Assembly (NCBI RefSeq): GCF_003967535.1
Contig: NZ_BIFR01000002.1
Location: 2,046,001-2,110,000 of the forward strand
Direction: 5' to 3'
Source of the DNA: Tengunoibacter tsumagoiensis
Lineage (GTDB): Bacteria > Chloroflexota > Ktedonobacteria > Ktedonobacterales > Ktedonobacteraceae
Length of the DNA: 64,000 nt
How positions within the stretch are numbered: the stretch's first letter is position 1; each line of letters begins with the position of its first letter. The notes beneath the pieces are model-generated. The model did no database searches and was not told the DNA's origin. It saw nothing but the letters and a program-made list of their open reading frames with translations. Below, piece after piece: positions 17,797-26,224 of the stretch. A program made the position numbers and the translations under genes.

Positions 17797-18813
17797 ATGC
17801 CTTTGTATTGCCAGCAATGCTCACAAGAAAATTTGGATGGAACCGTGTTCTGTAAACAGTGTGGAACACGCTTGCCAGTTAGCGCGAATAATGGGCCTCA
17901 AAATGCCTTTACTTATTCTTCTCCTAATCCTGATGCACAATATTCATTTCCGCCCCCAGCTGGACAGTTTCGGCCTGGTCAACAGACTGGTATACAGCAA
18001 CAGCCAGCACCGGGCCTGGCAAATCAACATCCCACCGCTTCTTTATCCCTCACCGAACTTGGTATCCGACGCGCGTTTGCAGGCCATGGGCATGTCATTC
18101 AGCATCAATCCTGGCTCCTCCCAGGTGCCAGTGCTCAGTTAAATGAGACGATCAAAACGGTCAATCTACTCTTCTCTCAGACGGGGATGGCTCCAGAATT
18201 ACAACAGATTACTGAACGTTTGAAAGACCAGAGTCTGATTACAGAGGAACGCGAATTTATTCGCTTGAAAAGAAAACTTCCTACCATCTTTGTCTATGCC
18301 ACCTCCGCTGGCCGCGATCTTTATATCTCGCGTGCGACGGTGGTGAAGCCAGCTATCAGTACGCTTCGCATCATTATTGCTGCACTTTGCGGACTGGCAT
18401 CATTACCTGCGGTCTTCCTTGTCTTTGGTATCTTCTCACTCTTATTTGTCGGAAGTGCCAGTACCAATGGAAACACGAGTTCTCAATATGGAAATACGTC
18501 TTCATTCACCAGTCTTGCCCCTCTATTCGTAATCCCATTTATTTTTTTAGCAATCGTTACTAATCCCTTTTTCATGATTATTCTTGTCGGGATTGCACGT
18601 TCTATCCGTTCCTGGGTTCTTGAAAAAGATTTTTGGGAATTGCTTCGACCCAATCGGTTAAGTGAGTTCCAGCGCGACGATATCGCTCTTCTGGAACAGG
18701 TCACCGACGATGTGATTCGCTCTTCGCTCAAACAACTCAATCTTGATGCAGATAAGATTGTGCCACCCAGTCAAGGCTATCAGGCTCCTTCACAGATACG
18801 CCGCTTTATTTAA
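17797..18813 (+). CDS. zinc-ribbon membrane protein (CHAT operon, gene 1)
   Basis: About 338 residues. The N-terminus MPLYCQQCSQENLDG is the start of a zinc ribbon with CxxC pairs at about residues 5-8 and 19-22 (CKQCG). A Pro/Gln-rich linker (about 30-85) follows. The middle (about 85-190) is a soluble helical region (SLTELGIRRAFAGHGHVI). Two strong membrane helices lie at about 190-222 and 244-272, so the ribbon and linker are probably cytoplasmic. After them comes a charged tail with a helix rich in Asp and Arg. ATG 17797 has AAGGAG nine bases upstream; a 36-codon upstream extension is unlikely. The CHAT gene begins nine bases after its stop, so they are co-transcribed and probably work together. 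The function is unknown. Confidence 0.75.
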   Translation: MPLYCQQCSQENLDGTVFCKQCGTRLPVSANNGPQNAFTYSSPNPDAQYSFPPPAGQFRPGQQTGIQQQPAPGLANQHPTASLSLTELGIRRAFAGHGHVIQHQSWLLPGASAQLNETIKTVNLLFSQTGMAPELQQITERLKDQSLITEEREFIRLKRKLPTIFVYATSAGRDLYISRATVVKPAISTLRIIIAALCGLASLPAVFLVFGIFSLLFVGSASTNGNTSSQYGNTSSFTSLAPLFVIPFIFLAIVTNPFFMIILVGIARSIRSWVLEKDFWELLRPNRLSEFQRDDIALLEQVTDDVIRSSLKQLNLDADKIVPPSQGYQAPSQIRRFI

Positions 18814-18822
18814 AGAAAGGCG

Positions 18823-20385
18823 ATGAAGCTTTCCATTATGGCGCCATTCATTCGTTTTACACAGATACCTGGAAGCGCCGAACAATGGGCATTGTTCGGC
18901 TTCTCGCTCCCTCTTTTCTCTGCCTTACACGAGAATGTGAAGGGACAGCAGGCTCCTGCCAATCCAGCCGAACAGATCCACTTACTTCGTATGCTCTGGC
19001 AAAGTGGAGTTGTTGGGCTGGATCTCCGTTTCCTCAAGACAGCGTCTGCCGAGTTAGAGGTTGGTCTTCTCTGCCGCATACACGTTTTCCAGGCCTCGCT
19101 TCAGCAATTTCATGCCGATTGTCACCATCTGATTCAACATATTCAACAACTCTTTACAAGTCAGGGCTATCCTTTACAGAGCATTACCACCGAAACGCAG
19201 TTCGAACACTTTTTACGGAGCCAGCACCTCCCTTTTCAGGCAGAAGTTCGCCGCTTTGAAGAGATTTTTTATATCGACGCAAATCGTATGACGCAAGAGA
19301 CGTATGCAACTATTCCCTGGAAAGCTCGTACGATCGAACAGATCTATCTCAAGCTGCTTACCCCCCAGACAAGTCTGCTCAGTATCTATCTTGAACCAAC
19401 ACGACTGACGCCTGCTGAGGAGATGCTTCTTACCCGTGTGTCTTCCCCGGCAACGCAACAGTTTCTCAGGCAGGTAGGGAAATATGGTCAGCGGGCTGCA
19501 CAGGCCTATCACTATCTCGCAGCAAATTTACATCATCCTTTTCTACTCCGAGTCGCTGTTGCCGCAACGTCTCAACAACAGGCACGACATATGGCAGAGG
19601 CGATCAGGCAAGAGGTAAGCGGGGCACAAGATGAGGAGGTCAAGGCCGTTATTCAGTATCCAGACCACCCTGCCGAAAAACAGGCTCTTCAACAAAGTCT
19701 TCAGATGCTCTGTTGGCGACCATGGGGAAATAAAAGAGAGTCCATGGAAGAGACTGGACGCTTACGCTATCTCGTCGATGCGCAAACTGCACACACAATT
19801 TTCCGTCTCCCCCCAAGGAGGTTTATTATGCCACCCAAAACAAACGTTCTCTTCGTACAATCTGACCCAACCTCTCTACCACACTTACGACTCGCAGCAG
19901 ATGAGCGTGCAATCAAAGAAGCAATTCAATTAAGTAGATATCGCGATAATATCGCCATCCAAACGTGTCCCGATTCAACTATCCATGATTTACGAAGGGC
20001 ACTCTTAAATGATACGTTTCATATTATTCATATCTCAGGCCATGGCACCGGTGAGGGCCTGATCCTGGTAAATGAACAGGGTCAGCAGATCTCTGTCCCA
20101 CCGCTGGCTCTGGCAAAGCTCTTTGAAGCGTATAAAGATCATCTTCATTGCGTCGTCCTCAGTGCTTGTTATTCATCAATGCAAGCAAAGCTTATGACGA
20201 CTATCCCTTATGTGATTGCTATGAACGGACCTGTAGGAGATCAGGCGGCACGAGAATTTTCTCGCGGCTTCTATGATGCTCTGGGAGCTGGAAAAGATAT
20301 TCCTTTTGCGTATGAGGAAGGCTGCCGAAGCGCGGCTCTCTCTGCGTCTCTCAGTACGTTTGCTGCTCAAATTTTTGCGAATTGA
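18823..20385 (+). CDS. CHAT domain (caspase-like) protein (CHAT operon, gene 2)
   Basis: A 520-residue protein. Residues about 345-520 are a CHAT domain, the caspase-fold peptidase family. Its catalytic dyad is visible as H407 in HISGHGTGEG and C449 in VVLSACYSS, with the preceding FHIIHIS strand and the later IPYVIAMNGPVGDQAAREFSRGFYDAL segment. The first 340 residues are a helical/strand region with no recognised family; it ends in an AHTIFRLPPR segment just before the CHAT domain, reminiscent of the FRLP motif that precedes the ATPase domain in HerA/VirB4-like proteins. It probably cleaves a partner protein on a signal; the target is not evident. It is nine bases downstream of the membrane zinc-ribbon gene and is the last gene of the operon. 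Confidence 0.85.
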   Translation: MKLSIMAPFIRFTQIPGSAEQWALFGFSLPLFSALHENVKGQQAPANPAEQIHLLRMLWQSGVVGLDLRFLKTASAELEVGLLCRIHVFQASLQQFHADCHHLIQHIQQLFTSQGYPLQSITTETQFEHFLRSQHLPFQAEVRRFEEIFYIDANRMTQETYATIPWKARTIEQIYLKLLTPQTSLLSIYLEPTRLTPAEEMLLTRVSSPATQQFLRQVGKYGQRAAQAYHYLAANLHHPFLLRVAVAATSQQQARHMAEAIRQEVSGAQDEEVKAVIQYPDHPAEKQALQQSLQMLCWRPWGNKRESMEETGRLRYLVDAQTAHTIFRLPPRRFIMPPKTNVLFVQSDPTSLPHLRLAADERAIKEAIQLSRYRDNIAIQTCPDSTIHDLRRALLNDTFHIIHISGHGTGEGLILVNEQGQQISVPPLALAKLFEAYKDHLHCVVLSACYSSMQAKLMTTIPYVIAMNGPVGDQAAREFSRGFYDALGAGKDIPFAYEEGCRSAALSASLSTFAAQIFAN

Positions 20386-20497
20386 CACGGTCTTTCCTCG
20401 GTTCGCATCACTGGCAACAAAAACGAGCTGTGCATTGATCCCGCGAAGAGGTCTGTAGTCCTGAGGAGTCTTCAACAAGAAAGAGCCTGAGCAACTT

Positions 20498-20595
20498 TAA
20501 TTGGTGCATTTAGTAAATAAAAGGTCCGTTCAATGTAAGAAGCGGCTCAAAAGAGTTCTATCATTGCCCTTTTATTTTACTAAATGCACCAATTA
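20498..20595. repeat. 98-bp inverted-repeat element (MITE-like or long hairpin)
   Basis: Nearly perfect terminal inverted repeats: TAATTGGTGCATTTAGTAAA begins at 20498 and its complement ends at 20595. The arms are about 27 bp with one single-base indel, around a spacer of about 43 bases. It lies between two convergent genes. No target-site duplication is evident, so it may simply be a strong bidirectional hairpin, but the arm length is unusual for a terminator. Confidence 0.55.
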
Positions 20596-20637
20596 TGCCG
20601 GAAACAGCGATTAGCATCATATCCGTTTTGACACTAT

Positions 20638-21744
20638 TTATGCTGCTTTATTACCCTCGCGACGAGAGGTCCAGATGGGGCTAGTAGTGGTGAGAGCCAG
20701 ACTATTCCCTGTTCCATGGAATGCGCCTGGTTTCAACGATTTCTCAATTGCGGAGATTGTAGAGTTGGTACATACCTCGCTTGGCTTGTTATCTGTCGCT
20801 AAACAGATGGCGGCTGTGAAGAGATTAGCAGATCCAATGATATTCTTGGTGACCTCATCATCAGCATTGGTTAACTTGCTTGCAATATCACGTTGTGAAT
20901 ATCCTGCTAACACATCAGGGTTGAAGATGGGAGCGGAGTCGGTAAATTGCTCAGCAATATCAATAAAAGGGAAACCATTCACTTTGTACTTTGTGATAAT
21001 TGCTTGCTCATTCGGACCTGGAGTCTGCAATGCTCCTTGATCCCGATTTTCTGCCTCAACGGGGACAAAATCGACATAATCACTGCTGTATTTACTATCG
21101 ACAAAGGTAAACGTTGCCGTATTTGGAGATGAATCAGTACTTGAAGATGCGGTCTGATGCAATTCTTTGAATGTGCCAAACTTACTTAATGCAATCACCA
21201 ACGGCCAGCGTTCAGCGGCACAAAAGGGGCAGAACTCAGCACCAAAAAAGAAAATTTCTGGCTTACCATTGGGCCCGGTCAATGGGGACGAACCAGCGGC
21301 GGTTGGCTGAAAGGAATTCTGGATTCCGCCATTGCCGACATTAGTAAATACCTGGGAATTAACGGAAGTGATCTGATGAAGAAGCGTCGCATCTGTCCCG
21401 CCTATAGTAGCCTTCATTTGGGGATGGTTGAATTGATAGGCAAAGACGATAATGACAGCTGTTGCCAGGATTAATGCTGCAACAATATACCAGACAGGAT
21501 TCTTATACCAGAGATTCTTTTTAACATACCGACGCCGAGATTGGAGTGAGGATGAAGAGTTTTTTGACTGCGCCCTCGCCGCAGATGCGCTCTTTGGTGC
21601 AACCGCAGCAACGGGCCGGGGAGACTTGGACAAGGTGGTGGTAGCTCCCCTGGAGCCTGAGCTCTCTGCTTCGGTCAGGTCGCTCTTCACGGGAGAGGCC
21701 ACGTGCTGGCTCACCGATGAAGAGGACCGTTTCTTTTTGGCCAT
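20638..21744 (-). CDS. DUF929 family membrane protein with a thioredoxin-like CxxC
   Basis: A 368-residue protein. Residues 1-80 are Ser/Ala/Lys-rich and disordered. One membrane helix follows (VWYIVAALILATAVIIVFAY, about 84-103), and the rest faces the outside. The outer domain has FFGAEFCPFCAAERWPLV (about 165-182), a thioredoxin-type CPFC motif, and a later FPFIDIAEQF segment with the usual cis-Pro position. This is the DUF929 family, thought to be thiol-disulfide related; the reaction is unproven. Two more cysteines (AICLA, SEVCTN) lie near the C-terminus. It is divergent from the ThuA-like gene. Confidence 0.8.
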   Translation of the reverse strand: MAKKKRSSSSVSQHVASPVKSDLTEAESSGSRGATTTLSKSPRPVAAVAPKSASAARAQSKNSSSSLQSRRRYVKKNLWYKNPVWYIVAALILATAVIIVFAYQFNHPQMKATIGGTDATLLHQITSVNSQVFTNVGNGGIQNSFQPTAAGSSPLTGPNGKPEIFFFGAEFCPFCAAERWPLVIALSKFGTFKELHQTASSSTDSSPNTATFTFVDSKYSSDYVDFVPVEAENRDQGALQTPGPNEQAIITKYKVNGFPFIDIAEQFTDSAPIFNPDVLAGYSQRDIASKLTNADDEVTKNIIGSANLFTAAICLATDNKPSEVCTNSTISAIEKSLKPGAFHGTGNSLALTTTSPIWTSRREGNKAA

Positions 21745-22001
21745 GGATAGATCCTTTCGCTCTACAGTGCTTCCTTCGCAAGAAAATATCTTTCATCAGG
21801 TCCATACTATTTCTTTAAATACTGCATAAAACAGACAGACGATATTTGAGTATTCCTGCGAAAGCTCTCTCTGCATAGTATTTTTGTGTTAAAGGCAGTA
21901 TATCACATGTTGCTCTGTTTTCTCAGCTTCTACCATCCCATCCTACACTTGAGCAAGCACAGGGGAGGCTTCGGAAAAGCCTGGCACATCCAATAGATTT
22001 A

Positions 22002-22165
22002 TTCCAATTTAATAGATCTCGTGCTACAATGAAGCAGAAGGTATTCTTTTCGATCTCTGGACTAGTCCAGATAGAGTTGAGGGTACCACATATTCGCTTA
22101 CGCTGCCACAAATGACGGGTAAGCGCTCAACGTTCTATAAAAAAAGGCCCGATGAAGGGCTTTTT
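22002..22165 (+). promoter_or_regulatory. structured leader with terminator-like hairpin before the ThuA-like gene
   Basis: A -10 TACAAT at 22025-22030 with a weak -35 (TTCCAA, 22002-22007) would start a leader of about 150 bases. It contains a palindromic hairpin (22055-22076, core CTGGACTAGTCCAG), then a nested stem (GTTGAG 22076-22081 with CTCAAC 22126-22131; inner GCTTAC 22096-22101 with GTAAGC 22119-22124). Then comes an A-run/GGCCC...GGGC/T-run hairpin at 22141-22165, 22 bases before the ATG. No plus-strand gene lies directly upstream that would need this terminator, so it may be an attenuator. I do not recognise a known riboswitch class. Confidence 0.45.
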
Positions 22166-22187
22166 CTAGCGAGAAATGAGGCTTCTT

Positions 22188-22916
22188 ATGACAGCACCTA
22201 TACGCGTTACGATCTGGAATGAATATCGCCACGAACGTCACTCAGAAGTTGTAGCGAAGGTCTACCCTGAGGGGATTCATGGTACTCTGGCTAACGCTTT
22301 GGGAAAAGAGGAAGGCTATAGCGTTCGTACGGCTACGCTCGACGAGCCAGAACATGGCCTTACCCAGGAAGTGTTGGACAATACAGATGTTCTGATCTGG
22401 TGGGGACATATGGCTCATGGCGAGGTTCGCGATGAGATCGTAGATCGTGTACAGAAGCGTGTCTTAGCAGGAATGGGATTGGTTGCCCTCCACTCGGCAC
22501 ACTATTCGAAGATTTTCCGCCGCCTCCTTGGGACCGAGTGTGATCTCAAATGGCGTGAGGCTGATGATCACGAGCGCCTCTGGGTCATAGCTCATGGGCA
22601 CCCGATTACTGAGGGTATTGGCGATTACATCGAACTTGAACATGAAGAGATGTATGGTGAGCCATTTGGCATTCCTGAGCCTGAGACGCTGGTCTTTGTG
22701 AGCTGGTTTAGCGGTGGTGAGGTCTTCCGTAGCGGTTGCTGTTATACCCGTGGTCAAGGCCGCATCTTCTATTTCCGCCCTGGTCATGAGACCATCCCAA
22801 CTTACCATAACCCTGAAATTCAGCGTGTGATCAGCAATAGCGTTCGCTGGGCTGCTCCAACCGCTGCTGTTAAAAAATCACTGGTAATTGGTAATACCCA
22901 ACCCCTAGAAAAATAA
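22188..22916 (+). CDS. ThuA-like protein (trehalose-utilisation family)
   Basis: About 242 residues, a class I glutamine amidotransferase-like fold of the ThuA family (DUF1037 type). Visible signatures are IRVTIWNEYRHER near the start, DVLIWWGHMAHGEV (about 66-79), GMGLVALHSAHYSKIF (about 95-110; the Cys nucleophile of true amidotransferases is absent), HGHPITEGIG and the end motif RGQGRIFYFRPGHET. ThuA proteins take part in catabolism of trehalose/maltitol-type disaccharides, probably on 3-keto-sugar intermediates. ATG 22188 has GAGG six bases upstream; ATG 22176 is a weaker start. The aldo/keto reductase gene follows after 42 bases, so the two are likely co-transcribed. Confidence 0.85.
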   Translation: MTAPIRVTIWNEYRHERHSEVVAKVYPEGIHGTLANALGKEEGYSVRTATLDEPEHGLTQEVLDNTDVLIWWGHMAHGEVRDEIVDRVQKRVLAGMGLVALHSAHYSKIFRRLLGTECDLKWREADDHERLWVIAHGHPITEGIGDYIELEHEEMYGEPFGIPEPETLVFVSWFSGGEVFRSGCCYTRGQGRIFYFRPGHETIPTYHNPEIQRVISNSVRWAAPTAAVKKSLVIGNTQPLEK

Positions 22917-22958
22917 TTACTTTTACAAAAATTTCGATTAAAAAGGGAATGCTCTACT

Positions 22959-23963
22959 GTGTCAGAATTAACAACTCATACGTTTGCCGATGATCGCTAT
23001 GACTCCATGACCTATCGCCGTAGTGGGCGCTCAGGTCTGAAGCTTCCAGCTATTTCGCTCGGCGCCTGGGAGACGTTTGGTGGGTATCGTGGAGAAGAGG
23101 TTGCTCGCGCCTGCCTCTATCGCGCCTTCGATCTGGGTATCACCCATTTTGATCTCGCCAATAACTATGGTCGCCCGGCTGGAAATGCTGAGGTTGTTGT
23201 TGGCAAGGTTCTCAAAGATATGCCACGCGATGAGCTCATTATTTCTACGAAGGCTGGCTTTTACATGTGGCCTGGTCCTTATGGTGAATGGCTCTCGAAA
23301 AAATATCTGGTCTCAAGCCTTGATCAATCGCTCAAACGCCTGGGACTGGAGTACGTCGATATCTTCTATGCTCATCGACCCGATCCTGAGACACCATTAG
23401 AAGAGACAATGGCCGCGCTGGATCTGATCGTGAAGCAAGGGAAGGCGCTCTATGTCGGCGTCAGCAACTTCTCGGGACCTCAATATGTTCAGGCAGTTCA
23501 GGTCGCTCAACGTATGGGTTTAAGTCCGATTACGATCCATCAGCCTTACTACAATTTGTTTGGAAGATGGGCCGAAAAAGATCTCTTTGAGCATACTGTA
23601 AACAATGGTACAGGTGTCATCACTTATAGCCCGCTTGCTCAGGGCCTCTTAAGTGATAAATATCTCGACAGCGTTCCTGGCGATTCTCGCGCCGCACAAT
23701 GGTGGGGGAAAGAGAATAAGAACGATGTTGTAGATGCTGCGACTGTTGACAAGCTACAACGCTTGAATGCAATTGCCAGAGAACGCGGTCAGTCCCTGGC
23801 TCAAATGGCGCTGGCCTGGAATCTCCACTTCCCAGCTGTTACCAGCGTACTTATTGGTGCCTCGAAGGTTGAACAGATTGAAGAGAATGTTGCCGCTCTC
23901 AACAATCTGGCGTTTAGCGCTGAAGAGGTTAAAGCTATCGATGCGATTGCGCCTCAACCCTAG
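22959..23963 (+). CDS. aldo/keto reductase (YghZ/Kv-beta-like), copy 1
   Basis: A 334-residue TIM-barrel NADPH-dependent reductase. The catalytic Asp and Tyr are in HFDLANNYG (about 61-69), the catalytic Lys in IISTKAGFY, the active-site His in FYAHRPDPETP (about 135), and the cofactor site in SPLAQGLLSDKY and IGASKVEQIEENV near the end. The WPGPYGEWLSKKYL loop is characteristic of the L-glyceraldehyde-3-phosphate reductase group. The start is a GTG at 22959, supported by alignment with copy 2 and by AAGGG ten bases upstream. Copy 2 follows after a hairpin. With the ThuA-like gene and a nearby glucokinase it fits sugar metabolism. Confidence 0.88.
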   Translation: MSELTTHTFADDRYDSMTYRRSGRSGLKLPAISLGAWETFGGYRGEEVARACLYRAFDLGITHFDLANNYGRPAGNAEVVVGKVLKDMPRDELIISTKAGFYMWPGPYGEWLSKKYLVSSLDQSLKRLGLEYVDIFYAHRPDPETPLEETMAALDLIVKQGKALYVGVSNFSGPQYVQAVQVAQRMGLSPITIHQPYYNLFGRWAEKDLFEHTVNNGTGVITYSPLAQGLLSDKYLDSVPGDSRAAQWWGKENKNDVVDAATVDKLQRLNAIARERGQSLAQMALAWNLHFPAVTSVLIGASKVEQIEENVAALNNLAFSAEEVKAIDAIAPQP

Positions 23964-23983
23964 CAGTTTTTCGCCATACATTT

Positions 23984-24040
23984 AGCATACGACCCGTGAC
24001 GAATCTTCTCATGAAGAGGATTTGTCACGGGTCGTATGCT
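23984..24040. terminator. long hairpin between the two aldo/keto reductase genes
   Basis: Arms of 22 bp (23984-24005 and 24019-24040, one G-U pair; ends AGCATACGAC and its complement) with further pairing inside the loop. It is strong enough to stop or process the transcript. There is no U-run, so it could attenuate or stabilise mRNA ends instead. Confidence 0.6.
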
Positions 24041-24114
24041 GAAAACAGAAGACTTATCGACACTGTCTATTTGCGCTTCTCTTAAATGGTTGGATAACAA
24101 AAGGTAGGAAAACC

Positions 24115-25110
24115 ATGACATTTGCGCAGAACCGCTATGATTCAATGCTTTATCGGCGTTGTGGTCGCTCTGGTCTGATGCTACCAGCTATCTCTCTGGG
24201 AGCTCACGAGACTTTTGGCGGCTATCGCGATGCCGAGGCTACCCGCTCCTGTCTCTATCGCGCCTTTGATCTAGGCATCACCCATTTTGATCTGGCCAAT
24301 AACTATGGACGACCGCCAGGTACCGCTGAGTCAATTATTGGTCAGATCCTCAAAGATATGCCGCGCGATGAGATTATTGTCTCAACCAAGGCTGGCTATC
24401 GCATGTGGCCCGGACCCTATGGAGAGTGGCTCTCAAAAAAGAATCTGGTCGCCAGCCTTGATCAATCACTACAACGGCTCCAATTAGAGTATGTTGACAT
24501 TTTTTATGCCCACCGCCCTGATCCCGAAACGCCTTTAGAAGAGACAATGGCCGCGTTGGACTTGATTGTCCGTCAGGGGAAGGCGCTCTATATAGGTGTC
24601 AGTAATTTCCCTGGAGCCCATGTCGAGCAGGCAGTGCAGATTACTCGACAAATGGGCCTGACGCCTATCACTATTCATCAGCCACGCTATCATATGTTTG
24701 AACGGCGCTGCGAATACGAACTCTTTGATCATACCGAGCGCAATGGTATTGGCGTGATCGCTTTTAGTCCATTGGCAAAAGGCCAGCTTACCGATAAGTA
24801 TCTTGGAACCGAACTTCCAGAGGATTCCCGGGCCTCTGCTCTCTGGCATAAAGAACGCATTGAGGATGTCGTCAGTAGCGAGAAACTTGCGAAGGTTCGT
24901 CGCCTTAACGCTATTGCTCGTGAACGTGGTCAATCGCTGGCTCAAATGGCACTTGCATGGTGCCTGCGTCTCCCTGCCATCACAAGTCTGGTGCTCGGTG
25001 CGTCTAAAATTGAGCAGATTGAAGAGAACGTCGCGGCACTCCAAAATCTTGAGTTCAGCGCAGATGAGCTCAAAGCTATCGACGAGATTGTCCCTCAGAC
25101 CACGCTATAA
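24115..25110 (+). CDS. aldo/keto reductase (YghZ/Kv-beta-like), copy 2
   Basis: A 331-residue paralogue of the preceding gene, co-linear over its whole length. The shared motifs are RYDSMLYRRCGRSG at the start, HFDLANNYG, STKAGYRMWPGPYGEWL, FYAHRPDPETP and LGASKIEQIEENVAAL. Active-site Asp, Tyr, Lys and His are kept, so it should be active. Differences cluster in the substrate-facing loop (PRYHMFERRCEYELF against PYYNLFGRWAEKDLF), which suggests a different substrate. The start ATG has AGGTAGGA upstream. A long hairpin in the 151-base gap before it allows separate regulation. Confidence 0.88.
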   Translation: MTFAQNRYDSMLYRRCGRSGLMLPAISLGAHETFGGYRDAEATRSCLYRAFDLGITHFDLANNYGRPPGTAESIIGQILKDMPRDEIIVSTKAGYRMWPGPYGEWLSKKNLVASLDQSLQRLQLEYVDIFYAHRPDPETPLEETMAALDLIVRQGKALYIGVSNFPGAHVEQAVQITRQMGLTPITIHQPRYHMFERRCEYELFDHTERNGIGVIAFSPLAKGQLTDKYLGTELPEDSRASALWHKERIEDVVSSEKLAKVRRLNAIARERGQSLAQMALAWCLRLPAITSLVLGASKIEQIEENVAALQNLEFSADELKAIDEIVPQTTL

Positions 25111-25182
25111 CAATGCTGAAACATTTTTGCTAACTTCAAACTTCATAGACTCTCCTACCTGGAGCAGACTTCCAGGGACACA

Positions 25183-25220
25183 AAAAATTATCCTGCCTCT
25201 TATTTCTGAGAGGCAGGATA
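25183..25220 (-). terminator. intrinsic terminator of the glucokinase gene
   Basis: A perfect 12-bp inverted repeat (TATCCTGCCTCT 25189-25200, complement 25209-25220) with an eight-base loop. On the minus strand it is followed within a base or two by six T. Confidence 0.85.
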
Positions 25221-25240
25221 CACAGTAGCTATTTTTCTGC

Positions 25241-26224
25241 TTAAAGCATGTTAAAACCATAAGCTGCTGCTCCAATAAGGCCAGCGTCTGGACGCAAAAT
25301 AACATGAACAGGCACATTCCCTAACATATTAGAGAAGCGCCCTTTATTGCGGAAAGCTCGCATAAAATCATCACTCTCCAGAAAAGGTAAAATGCGGGGA
25401 GGAATACCACCACCTAGATAAACACCGCCTGTCGAAAGAACCTTGATTGCCATATTGCCTGCTTCAGCTCCTAAAATCGCGGCAAAAGATTTCAACGCAG
25501 CCATACAGATCGGAGCTGGCTCGGCTGCCATGGCACCATCTGCAATGACCGGGGTGCGATCGGCCGCATTGGCAAGCTTCTCACTCAACCATTCTGGCTC
25601 AACAAACATACCAGACTCTTTGATATATGCATAAATATTGGGAAGACCAATACCTGAACAGACATGCTCATAGCTCACATGTGGCAAGCGCTCTAACATA
25701 TAGACCAGGAGGCCAACCTCGAAAGCGTTTGTAGGAGCAAAATCTGCATGACCTCCTTCTGAGGGATAAATAGCATATTTTGAACCGTCCCAGACCAGAA
25801 AAGCTTCCCCCAACCCTGTACCTGGAGCAACGACTGACATAGTTCCATTTTTCATTGGCTCACCTGCATTCAAGGTATGGAGATCAGCAGGTTCCAACGC
25901 TGGGATTGATTGAGCTGTTGCAGCTAAATCATTGATTAAGCGAATAGTGGGAATTTTTAGTGCGCTCTGAAGCTGATTCTCTTCCATGACCCAGGGCAGA
26001 TTGGTAATCTTGGCTTTCCCTTCAAGCACCGGCCCCGCCACACCAAATACGGCACGATCAATCGGAAGGTCCACCTCAGATAAAAAATCAGTTACCAGGG
26101 CTGCCAGGGTCGTATATTGCGCACTTGGAAATTTTTTTGCATACAGTGGTTTACGAAGCTCATCCTTCGATGAGAAAACCGCCAAGTTCGTCTTGGTTCC
26201 CCCAATATCGCCTGCCAATAACAT
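25241..26224 (-). CDS. glk: glucokinase (Glk family, ATP-dependent)
   Basis: A 327-residue hexokinase-fold kinase phosphorylating glucose to glucose-6-phosphate. The N-terminal phosphate-binding loop is LLAGDIGGTKTNLAVF, followed by FGVAGPVLEGKAKITNLPW (about 60-78), the catalytic Asp in RLINDLAATA (about 98), APGTGLGEAFL (ATP loop) and PSEGGHADFAP, the usual Glk glucose-binding region. The late STGGVYLGGGIPPRI segment is also diagnostic for Glk rather than ROK kinases, which carry a zinc-binding CxCG cluster missing here. Start ATG has AAAGGTGG upstream. It has its own terminator at 25183-25220. Confidence 0.92.
   Translation of the reverse strand: MLLAGDIGGTKTNLAVFSSKDELRKPLYAKKFPSAQYTTLAALVTDFLSEVDLPIDRAVFGVAGPVLEGKAKITNLPWVMEENQLQSALKIPTIRLINDLAATAQSIPALEPADLHTLNAGEPMKNGTMSVVAPGTGLGEAFLVWDGSKYAIYPSEGGHADFAPTNAFEVGLLVYMLERLPHVSYEHVCSGIGLPNIYAYIKESGMFVEPEWLSEKLANAADRTPVIADGAMAAEPAPICMAALKSFAAILGAEAGNMAIKVLSTGGVYLGGGIPPRILPFLESDDFMRAFRNKGRFSNMLGNVPVHVILRPDAGLIGAAAYGFNML

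Noticed and set aside
22040..22140. T-box or known riboswitch before the ThuA-like gene, because of GGTACCAC and the terminator hairpin
   Set aside because: The T-box consensus and specifier/antiterminator layout are not present and no known riboswitch core is recognisable; reported as an unassigned leader.
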